Under the pieces are notes generated by a model. It did not search any database. It saw nothing but the letters and a program-made list of their open reading frames with translations, and was not told where the DNA came from. From the NCBI GenBank assembly GCA_016302185.1, contig JAEDOC010000048.1:1-14123 (forward strand): 14,123 nt of DNA, in the 5' to 3' direction. Of the stretch, positions 1-6,142 are shown piece after piece. The position numbers and the translations under genes were made by a program. The DNA comes from Clostridium sp. (GTDB lineage: Bacteria > Bacillota > Clostridia > Lachnospirales > Lachnospiraceae). Every line of letters begins with the position of its first letter. The first letter of the stretch is position 1.

Positions 1-90
1 TTCGGCAGCTGCTTTGAGACAGAGGATCAGAAGGAAGGCATGACCGCATTCCTTGAGAAACGGAAAGTGGAGAAGTTCAATAATAGATAA
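1..90 (+). CDS. crt: Crotonase (3-hydroxybutyryl-CoA dehydratase), C-terminal end only
   Basis: The first 29 codons of the window, open from the left edge to a TAA at 88-90, give a peptide beginning FGSCFETEDQKEGMTAF and ending in a Lys-rich tail. The stretch TEDQKEGMTAFLEKR is the typical C-terminus of short-chain enoyl-CoA hydratases, where this helix covers the active-site region. The enzyme hydrates crotonyl-CoA or, in this pathway, dehydrates 3-hydroxybutyryl-CoA. The catalytic glutamates and the oxyanion hole lie upstream of the window and cannot be checked. Its position 59 bases ahead of hbd, in the usual clostridial order crt-hbd-bcd-etfB-etfA, supports the assignment. It was too short for ordinary ORF calling but I am fairly sure of it. 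Confidence 0.85.
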   Translation, partial: FGSCFETEDQKEGMTAFLEKRKVEKFNNR

Positions 91-149
91 TTGAGAAGAA
101 ACCGGGAGAATCCGGCGGAAGAAAAGAATAAAAATCAGGAGGATTTGTC

Positions 150-986
150 ATGAAAGTTGGAATTATCGGCGCAGGAACCATGGGTTCCGGTATTGCACAG
201 GCATTTGCACAGGTAGAAGGTTACGAAGTATTTTTATGTGATATTAATGAAGAGTTTGCGGCAAACGGCAAGTTAAAGATTGCCAAAGGCTTTGAGAAGC
301 GAGTTGCAAAGGGTAAGATGGAACAGGATGAGGCAGATAAGATTCTTGACAGAATCCATACCGGCATTAAGACCATCTGCAGAGACTGCGATCTGGTGGT
401 TGAGGCAGCCATCGAGGATATGGAGATTAAGAAACAGACCTTCAAGGAGTTAGCAGCTATCTGCAAACCGGAGTGTATCTTCGCAACCAATACTTCTTCT
501 CTGTCTATTACCGGTATCGGTGCAGGTCTGGACAGACCGGTTATCGGTATGCATTTCTTCAATCCGGCTCCGGTTATGAAGCTGGTAGAGGTAATCGCCG
601 GTTTAAATACTCCGGCAGAGGTAGTAGACAAGGTTAAGACAATTTCTGAGGAAATCGGAAAGATTCCGGTACAGGTAGAAGAGGCAGCCGGATTCGTAGT
701 AAACCGTATTTTAATCCCGATGATCAACGAGGCAATCGGCATCTACGCAGAGGGTGAGGCTACAGTTGAAGGTATTGATACCGCGATGAAGCTGGGTGCA
801 AACCACCCGATTGGACCGCTGGCTTTAGGTGACTTAATCGGACTGGATGTTGTACTTGCTATTATGGAAGTATTACAGGCAGAGTCCGGTGATCCGAAGT
901 ACCGTCCGCATCAGCTGTTAAGAAAGATGGTTCGCGGCGGCAAGTTAGGCCGGAAGACCGGAGAAGGCTTCTACAAGTACAATTAA
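150..986 (+). CDS. hbd: 3-hydroxybutyryl-CoA dehydrogenase
   Basis: This is a 278-residue cytoplasmic enzyme, the normal length for the family. It reduces acetoacetyl-CoA to 3-hydroxybutyryl-CoA with NAD(P)H, the step before crotonase. The N-terminal Rossmann fold shows GAGTMGSG at residues 7-14, followed by an acidic D31 at the end of beta-2, which suggests NADH preference. The central motif TNTSSLSI (113-120) carries the substrate-binding serine. MHFFNPAPVMKLVEV (134-148) holds the catalytic His135, and AGFVVNR (180-186) holds the conserved Asn185. The C-terminal half is the all-helical dimerisation domain, ending in GRKTGEGFYKYN. A strong AGGAGG at 137-142, seven bases before the ATG, fixes the start. 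It is the second gene of the butyryl-CoA operon. Confidence 0.96.
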   Translation: MKVGIIGAGTMGSGIAQAFAQVEGYEVFLCDINEEFAANGKLKIAKGFEKRVAKGKMEQDEADKILDRIHTGIKTICRDCDLVVEAAIEDMEIKKQTFKELAAICKPECIFATNTSSLSITGIGAGLDRPVIGMHFFNPAPVMKLVEVIAGLNTPAEVVDKVKTISEEIGKIPVQVEEAAGFVVNRILIPMINEAIGIYAEGEATVEGIDTAMKLGANHPIGPLALGDLIGLDVVLAIMEVLQAESGDPKYRPHQLLRKMVRGGKLGRKTGEGFYKYN

Positions 987-997
987 GAAAACCGCAG

Positions 998-1023
998 CAG
1001 GCGGCTTGAAACCAGGCCGCCTG
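998..1023 (+). other. Intercistronic hairpin between hbd and bcd
   Basis: CAGGCGGC (998-1005) and GCCGCCTG (1016-1023) form a perfect 8-base GC-rich stem with a 10-base loop. No T-run follows, so it is unlikely to stop transcription. It sits 12 bases after the hbd stop codon and 38 bases before bcd. A role in mRNA processing, 3'-end protection or differential expression is inference. Confidence 0.5.
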
Positions 1024-1061
1024 ATAAGCGTATATAAGAAAATGATGGAGGAATAAGAGAC

Positions 1062-2216
1062 ATGGATTTTACATTAAGTAAAGAGCATGAGATGGCGAGA
1101 AAGTTATTCCATGACTTCGCCGAAACAGAGGTAAAACCTTTGGCACAGGAAGTAGACGAGACAGAGCACTTCCCGAGAGGAACTGTTGAGAAGATGCAGA
1201 AGCTCGGCTTCATGGGAATTCCGGTACCGAAGGAGTACGGCGGACAGGGCTGTGATCCGTTAACCTACGCTATGTGCGTTGAGGAGCTTTCCAAGGTTTG
1301 CGGTACTACCGGCGTTATCGTTTCCGCACACACCTCTCTTTGCTGTGATCCGATTCAGACCTACGGTACAGAAGAGCAGAAGCAGAAATACTTAGTTCCG
1401 CTTGCAAAGGGCGAGAAGCTGGGTGCATTCGGTTTAACTGAGCCGGGTGCAGGTACAGATGCTCAGGGTCAGCAGACCAAGGCTGTATTAGACGGCGACG
1501 AGTGGGTTCTGAACGGTTCCAAGATCTTCATTACCAACGGTAAAGAGGCTGATATCTACGTGATCATCGCTGTTACCGGCGTGAAAGAGGATGCAAAGGG
1601 AAGAAAGAAAAAAGAAATTTCCGCATTTATCGTTGAGAAGGGTACACCGGGCTTCTCCTTTGGTACCAAAGAGAAGAAGATGGGTATCCGCGGATCCGCA
1701 ACCTATGAGTTAATCTTTACCGACTGCAGAATCCCGAAGGAGAATCTGTTAGGACAGCAGGGTAAGGGCTTCTCTATCGCTATGCACACTCTGGATGGCG
1801 GACGTATCGGTATCGCTGCACAGGCACTTGGTCTGGCAGAGGGTGCTCTTGAGAGAACCATTGATTACGTAAAAGAGAGAAAGCAGTTCGGACGTACTAT
1901 TGGCCAGTTCCAGAATACACAGTTCCAGCTTGCTGACATGGCTACAAAGTGTAAAGCAGCTCAGCTCCTTGTTTACAGAGCAGCTATGGCGAAGAAGACA
2001 CAGAAGACCTATTCTGTAGAAGCAGCTATGGCAAAACTGTACGCAGCAGAGGTTGCTATGGAAGTAACAACCAAGGCTGTACAGCTCCACGGTGGTTACG
2101 GCTACACCAGAGAGTACGACGTAGAGCGTATGATGCGTGATGCCAAGATCACAGAGATCTACGAGGGAACCTCTGAGGTTCAGAGAATGGTTATTTCCGG
2201 TGCTCTGTTAAAATAA
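1062..2216 (+). CDS. bcd: Butyryl-CoA dehydrogenase (short-chain acyl-CoA dehydrogenase)
   Basis: This 384-residue flavoprotein has the standard acyl-CoA dehydrogenase layout: N-terminal helical domain (about 6-118), middle beta domain (about 122-217) and C-terminal helical domain (about 229-378). Visible motifs are GLTEPGAGTDAQG in the FAD/substrate-binding middle domain, ERKQFGRTIGQFQ and the C-terminal QLHGGYGYTREY. The catalytic base is Glu368 in IYEGTSEVQR, the position expected for short-chain and butyryl-CoA enzymes. It reduces crotonyl-CoA to butyryl-CoA. In clostridia the enzyme forms a complex with EtfAB, whose genes follow directly. GGAGG at 1047-1051 is ten bases from the ATG. An 80-base gap separates it from etfB, with no terminator visible. 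Confidence 0.96.
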   Translation: MDFTLSKEHEMARKLFHDFAETEVKPLAQEVDETEHFPRGTVEKMQKLGFMGIPVPKEYGGQGCDPLTYAMCVEELSKVCGTTGVIVSAHTSLCCDPIQTYGTEEQKQKYLVPLAKGEKLGAFGLTEPGAGTDAQGQQTKAVLDGDEWVLNGSKIFITNGKEADIYVIIAVTGVKEDAKGRKKKEISAFIVEKGTPGFSFGTKEKKMGIRGSATYELIFTDCRIPKENLLGQQGKGFSIAMHTLDGGRIGIAAQALGLAEGALERTIDYVKERKQFGRTIGQFQNTQFQLADMATKCKAAQLLVYRAAMAKKTQKTYSVEAAMAKLYAAEVAMEVTTKAVQLHGGYGYTREYDVERMMRDAKITEIYEGTSEVQRMVISGALLK

Positions 2217-2296
2217 TTTCAGAACCCTAAGAAGATCATAGACCGTGAAACTCTCATCAATAGAGAACAAAACAAAAAATAAGGAGTGAAAATACC

Positions 2297-3088
2297 GTGA
2301 AAATTGTAGTTTGTGTAAAACAGGTTCCGGATACCAAAGGCGGAGTTAAGTTTAACCCGGATGGTACTCTTGACAGAAGTGCAATGCTGGCAATCATGAA
2401 CCCGGATGATAAAGCCGGTCTGGAGGCAGCACTTCGTTTAAAAGATCAGTATGGTGCAGAAGTTACCGTAGTTACCATGGGTCTTCCGAAGGCAGAAGAG
2501 GTTCTTCGCGAGGCTATGGCTATGGGCGCAGATAATGGTATTCTGGTAACAGACCGTGTACTTGGCGGTGCAGATACCTGGGCAACCTCCCAGACCATTG
2601 CAGGTGCTCTTCGTAACTTAGACTATGACTTAATCATCACAGGACGTCAGGCGATCGATGGTGATACCGCTCAGGTAGGTCCGCAGATTTCCGAGCATCT
2701 TGGCCTTCCGGTTATCAGCTATGCTCAGAAGATCAGAGAGATCAATCTGGAAGAGAAATACATCGTTGTAGAGCGTCAGTACGATGACAGATATCATGTA
2801 GTAAAAGCTCAGTTACCGTGCTTATTAACCGCTCTTGCAGAATTAAACGAGCCGCGTTACATGACTCCGGGCGGAATCTTTGATGCATATGCAAAAGAGA
2901 TTACTGTTTGGGGCAGAAAAGACTTAAAGGATGTTGAGGATTCCAACCTTGGTCTGAAGGGTTCACCGACTCAGATCGCTAAGGCTTCCGATAAGGTAAG
3001 AAAAGGTGCCGGCGAGAAGGTTACCTTAGATCCGGCAGGCGCTGCTGATTATATCGTAGCGAAACTGGCAGAGAAACACGTTATCTAA
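2297..3088 (+). CDS. etfB: Electron transfer flavoprotein, beta subunit
   Basis: This is a 263-residue Etf beta subunit, full length for the family. It begins MKIVVCVKQVPDT, the typical first strand of the fold. The region GADTWATSQT (91-100) and the motif DGDTAQVGP (121-129) lie in the nucleotide-binding site, which in bifurcating Etfs of Clostridia and Negativicutes holds a second FAD instead of AMP. With EtfA it takes electrons from NADH and passes them to Bcd and, in bifurcating members, to ferredoxin. Bifurcation here is inferred from the operon context and from these motifs, not proven. The start codon is GTG (2297), with AAGGAG at 2281-2286 ten bases upstream. It is the only non-ATG start I assign in the window. 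Confidence 0.95.
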   Translation: MKIVVCVKQVPDTKGGVKFNPDGTLDRSAMLAIMNPDDKAGLEAALRLKDQYGAEVTVVTMGLPKAEEVLREAMAMGADNGILVTDRVLGGADTWATSQTIAGALRNLDYDLIITGRQAIDGDTAQVGPQISEHLGLPVISYAQKIREINLEEKYIVVERQYDDRYHVVKAQLPCLLTALAELNEPRYMTPGGIFDAYAKEITVWGRKDLKDVEDSNLGLKGSPTQIAKASDKVRKGAGEKVTLDPAGAADYIVAKLAEKHVI

Positions 3089-3116
3089 ATCATATAGAAA
3101 AGAGTGGTGAATAAGA

Positions 3117-4166
3117 ATGAACTTAGAAGCATATAAGGGAGTATTTGTCTTTGCACAGCAGGTAGATAATGTTATTGGCAATATCGCATTTGAGCTGATC
3201 GGCAAAGGAAAAGAATTAGCAAAAGACTTAGGAACAGAAGTAACCGCTGTTTTAGTTGGTTCAAACGTAAAAGGCCTTGCTGATGAGCTGGCTGAGTATG
3301 GCGCTGACAAGGTTATCGTTGTTGATGATCCGGAATTAAAGGATTACAGAACTGAGCCGTATACTCATGCAATCGCATCCGTAATCAACGAGTTCAAGCC
3401 GGAGATCTTCTTAATCGGTGCTACCGCAATCGGCCGTGACTTAGGTCCGCGTGTCTGCGCAAGAATTCATACCGGTTTAACTGCTGACTGTACAAAACTG
3501 GATATCGGCGATTTCCCGATCACTCCTGTACCGGGCAGAGAGACCAAGCATAATCAGTTACTTATGACCCGTCCTGCATTCGGCGGCAACACCATCGCTA
3601 CCATCGCCTGCCCGGATTTCCGTCCGCAGATGGCAACCGTACGTCCTGGTGTTATGCAGAAGCTTCCGAAGGTTGAGGGTGTGAAGGCTAATGTTGTTGA
3701 GTACAATCCTGGCTTTACTCCGGACAACAAGTATGTTGAGATCATGGAAGTTGTTAAGGCTGTATCTGATACCGTAGATATCATGGATGCAAAGATCCTG
3801 GTATCCGGCGGACGTGGTGTAGGAAGCCCGGAGAACTTCAAGATTCTGGAAGAGCTTGCTGAGGCAATCGGCGGAACCGTATCCTGCTCTCGTGCTGTTG
3901 TAGATGCAGGCTGGAAGCCGAAGGATTTACAGGTAGGACAGACCGGTAAGACCGTTCGTCCGAACGTATACTTCGCAATCGGTATCTCCGGAGCAATTCA
4001 GCATCTGGCAGGTATGGAAGAGTCCGATATCATCATTGCAATCAATAAAGATGATACCGCTCCGATCTTCGACGTAGCTGATTACGGTATTGTAGGCGAT
4101 CTGAACAAGGTTGTTCCGCTGTTAACCGAGAAGCTGAAAGAAGCAAAAGCAGCAGCTCATAAATAA
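3117..4166 (+). CDS. etfA: Electron transfer flavoprotein, alpha subunit
   Basis: This 349-residue Etf alpha subunit has an N-terminal domain (about 5-195) and the conserved FAD-binding C-terminal domain (about 226-344). The latter shows VSGGRGVGSPENF (229-241), SRAVVDAGW (258-266), GQTGKTVRPNVYFAIGISG (274-292) and AINKDDTAPIFDVADYGIVGD (308-328, the Etf alpha signature). There is no N-terminal ferredoxin-like extension of the kind seen in some anaerobic EtfA proteins, so this is the short form. It partners EtfB and feeds or accepts electrons from Bcd. The gap to etfB is 28 bases. The ribosome binding site is weaker than its neighbours' (GTGGTGA, ending about seven bases before the ATG). It is the last gene of the butyryl-CoA operon, followed 56 bases later by a terminator. 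Confidence 0.95.
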   Translation: MNLEAYKGVFVFAQQVDNVIGNIAFELIGKGKELAKDLGTEVTAVLVGSNVKGLADELAEYGADKVIVVDDPELKDYRTEPYTHAIASVINEFKPEIFLIGATAIGRDLGPRVCARIHTGLTADCTKLDIGDFPITPVPGRETKHNQLLMTRPAFGGNTIATIACPDFRPQMATVRPGVMQKLPKVEGVKANVVEYNPGFTPDNKYVEIMEVVKAVSDTVDIMDAKILVSGGRGVGSPENFKILEELAEAIGGTVSCSRAVVDAGWKPKDLQVGQTGKTVRPNVYFAIGISGAIQHLAGMEESDIIIAINKDDTAPIFDVADYGIVGDLNKVVPLLTEKLKEAKAAAHK

Positions 4167-4222
4167 TTGATGTAAAATCAAAGAATAATTCAGATTTCTG
4201 AATTTTGTGTCCAAGCGTAAAG

Positions 4223-4262
4223 AAAGAGGTATCAGGCCGAATGGCTTTGATACCTCTTTTTT
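4223..4262 (+). terminator. Rho-independent terminator of the butyryl-CoA operon
   Basis: AAAGAGGTATCA (4223-4234) pairs with TGATACCTCTTT (4248-4259). The stem continues inward through GGCC/GGCT around a GAAT loop and is followed by T residues to 4262. It lies between the convergent etfA (+) and the SDR gene (-), whose stop is at 4271. The A-rich left arm could also serve, less well, as the T tract for the - strand transcript. Confidence 0.9.
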
Positions 4263-4270
4263 GCTGGTGT

Positions 4271-5002
4271 CTAGATCCACCCTCCGTCCAGTCCGATGAT
4301 CTGTCCGGTTAAATAGGATTCTTTATATCCCAGATGGTAGGCTAAGTCGGCAACCTCTTCCGCTTTGCCCATCCTTCCTGCCGGAATTTCTTCCAGCAGA
4401 CTGATTAATTCTTCCCGATGCAGAAAATGATTCATTTCTGTATCGATGGCCCCGCAGGCGATGGCATTTACCTGAATATTGCTGGGAGCCAGTTCTTTGG
4501 CCAGTGCTTTGGTGAGGGCATTGACACCGCCCTTGGTTGCGGAGTAAGCAACCTCACAGGAGGCTCCGCAATTTCCCCAGACCGAAGAAATGTTAATAAT
4601 CTTTCCTTGCTTTCGTGACACCATCATGGGAATAGCCAGACGGCAGCAGTTGAAAACAGAGGTTAAGTTGGTGCGGATGATATGATCCCATTCCTCCGGT
4701 TTCATATCCTGCAGCAGGCCGATGTAGGAGATACCGGCATTATTCACAAGAACATCCAGGCTGCCGAACTGCTTTTTTATTCTGGCAAATAATTCCTCAC
4801 AACTTTTGTAATCTCCGGCATCACCTATCCATGCCAGACAGTCAACGTTCAGATCTTCAATCTCCAGCTGTGTTTTGAGCAGTTCCTCCCGACGTCGTAT
4901 GCAGGTAATGATTACGTTATATCCTTTTTTGGCATATTTTATCGCGATGGCCTTTCCGATTCCGCGGGAAGCGCCTGTGACAAGAACGGTTTTTCTTGGC
5001 AT
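4271..5002 (-). CDS. Short-chain dehydrogenase/reductase, YmfI/FabG-like
   Basis: This 243-residue classical SDR is a cytoplasmic NAD(P)H-dependent carbonyl reductase. The cofactor motif is TGASRGIG (9-16), the structural motif NNAG is at 87-90, and the catalytic set is Asn112, Ser140, Tyr153 and Lys157 (YSATK). The C-terminus ends TGQIIGLDGGW, as in FabG. The segment WGNCGASCEVAYSATKGG recalls the YmfI group, reported to act as an EF-P 5-aminopentanone reductase. That resemblance is from memory. A FabG-type 3-oxoacyl reductase or a broader SDR role remains possible, and neither efp nor other fatty-acid genes are nearby. CTCCTT at 5010-5015 (AAGGAG on the coding strand) lies seven bases from the ATG. 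It is convergent with etfA and divergent from trxB, so it appears to be a single-gene unit. Confidence 0.88.
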   Translation of the reverse strand: MPRKTVLVTGASRGIGKAIAIKYAKKGYNVIITCIRRREELLKTQLEIEDLNVDCLAWIGDAGDYKSCEELFARIKKQFGSLDVLVNNAGISYIGLLQDMKPEEWDHIIRTNLTSVFNCCRLAIPMMVSRKQGKIINISSVWGNCGASCEVAYSATKGGVNALTKALAKELAPSNIQVNAIACGAIDTEMNHFLHREELISLLEEIPAGRMGKAEEVADLAYHLGYKESYLTGQIIGLDGGWI

Positions 5003-5028
5003 AAAATCACTCCTTTTTGTATGCTTCC

Positions 5029-5057
5029 ATTATACCTTTCTTCGAAAAAGAAGTAAA
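5029..5057 (-). promoter_or_regulatory. Promoter of the SDR gene
   Basis: Read on the - strand there is a perfect TATAAT -10 (complement of 5029-5034). It lies 17 bases downstream of TTTACT (complement of 5052-5057, four of six matches to the -35 consensus). Transcription would start near 5022, about 20 bases ahead of the SDR start codon. Confidence 0.6.
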
Positions 5058-5079
5058 TCAAATTCATGCGGAAGAAGAC

Positions 5080-5128
5080 TGTCAGAAAATTGTAAGAATT
5101 TTCCATGTCAGAAAATACATTTCATGAC
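5080..5128. promoter_or_regulatory. Operator-like dyads and direct repeat between SDR and trxB
   Basis: Three overlapping signals lie between the two divergent promoters. An 11-base direct repeat TGTCAGAAAAT occurs at 5080-5090 and 5106-5116. GAAAATT (5085-5091) and AATTTTC (5097-5103) make a perfect 7-5-7 dyad. GTCA-N2-AAAT-N2-ATTT-N2-TGAC spans 5107-5128 with 16 of 22 positions symmetric. The last ends 11 bases before the trxB -35. A regulator binding here is inference. Confidence 0.4.
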
Positions 5129-5138
5129 CGCTCTGCCA

Positions 5139-5168
5139 TTGAATCTAACAGGTAAAATGTGATATAAT
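5139..5168 (+). promoter_or_regulatory. Promoter of trxB
   Basis: TTGAAT (5139-5144) is followed after 18 bases by a perfect TATAAT (5163-5168), preceded by TGA (5160-5162), so it is an extended -10 promoter. Expected start of transcription is near 5175, giving a leader of about 34 bases before trxB. Confidence 0.7.
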
Positions 5169-5208
5169 TATTACAAATAGATTTCAAATTGATGAATAGG
5201 ATGAGAAA

Positions 5209-6126
5209 ATGCAGATACATGATTTGATAATTATCGGTTCCGGCCCTGCCGGTCTTAGTGCGGCAATTTATGCGATGCGGGCACAGCTGGATACTCTTGT
5301 AATAGAGAAAAACATGATGAGCGGCGGTCAGATATTGAACACCTATGAGGTGGATAACTATCCGGGACTTCCGGGAATCTCCGGATTCGATCTGGGACAG
5401 AAGCTGCGGGAACATGCGGACAGACTGGAAGCTGTATTCGTAGAAGATACGGTAATTCGTACTGAACTAAAGGGAAAAATCAAAAAGGTAATTGGTGAGA
5501 ATGGTACCTACGAGGCGAAAACAGTGATTATCGCCTCCGGCGCCCATCACCGGACGCTTGGAGTAGCGGGAGAAGCGCTTCTGACCGGTGCAGGCGTGTC
5601 TTATTGTGCGACCTGTGACGGTGCGTTTTTCCGGGGAAAGACCGTGGCTGTGGTCGGCGGCGGAGACGTGGCTCTGGAGGATGCGATTTTTCTGGCCAGG
5701 ATGTGTGAGAAGGTGTATGTGATTCACCGGAGGGATGAGCTGCGGGGAGCGAAGAGCCTGCAGACAAAGCTGTTTTCCCTGGAGAATGTGGAAGTGATCT
5801 GGGACACCGTTGTGGAGGAGATTACCGGATCAGTTAAAGTAGAATCGTTGAAGCTTTTGAATAAAAAGACGCAGGAACACACAGAACTGGAAGTGGACGG
5901 TGTATTTATTGCAGTTGGCATTGAACCGGACAGCGGGGCGTATGCCGGCGAGGTGGCACTGGATGGACAGGGATATGTGATTGCCGGTGAGGATGGATGC
6001 ACATCCGAGTCCGGTGTATTCGCTGCCGGTGATATTCGGACGAAACTGCTGAGACAGGTAATTACGGCCGCGGCCGATGGGGCGGTTTGCGTGACATCGG
6101 CAGAACGGTATCTGGCAGAGAAATAA
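5209..6126 (+). CDS. trxB: Thioredoxin reductase (NADPH-type)
   Basis: This 305-residue flavoprotein disulfide reductase of the low-molecular-weight TrxB type passes electrons from NADPH through FAD to thioredoxin in the cytoplasm. The FAD motif GSGPAG is at 10-15, the redox-active CATC at 133-136, the nucleotide motif GGGDVALEDA at 150-159, and the NADPH-phosphate recognition residues lie in HRRDELRGA (173-181). The closing FAD motif is VFAAGDIR. These HRR and Arg residues argue for NADPH use and against the ferredoxin-dependent reductases known from some clostridia. One oddity is Val154 where most homologues have Ser (GGGDSA). The ribosome binding site is modest (AGGATGAG, about six bases from the ATG). 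The next gene follows after 16 bases with no terminator, so they are probably co-transcribed. Confidence 0.93.
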   Translation: MQIHDLIIIGSGPAGLSAAIYAMRAQLDTLVIEKNMMSGGQILNTYEVDNYPGLPGISGFDLGQKLREHADRLEAVFVEDTVIRTELKGKIKKVIGENGTYEAKTVIIASGAHHRTLGVAGEALLTGAGVSYCATCDGAFFRGKTVAVVGGGDVALEDAIFLARMCEKVYVIHRRDELRGAKSLQTKLFSLENVEVIWDTVVEEITGSVKVESLKLLNKKTQEHTELEVDGVFIAVGIEPDSGAYAGEVALDGQGYVIAGEDGCTSESGVFAAGDIRTKLLRQVITAAADGAVCVTSAERYLAEK

Positions 6127-6142
6127 GGGGGACAAGGTTCAT

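Noticed and set aside
221..742. 173-codon - strand frame opposite hbd
   Set aside because: Shadow of the strongly supported hbd gene, with no ribosome binding site or recognisable motifs.
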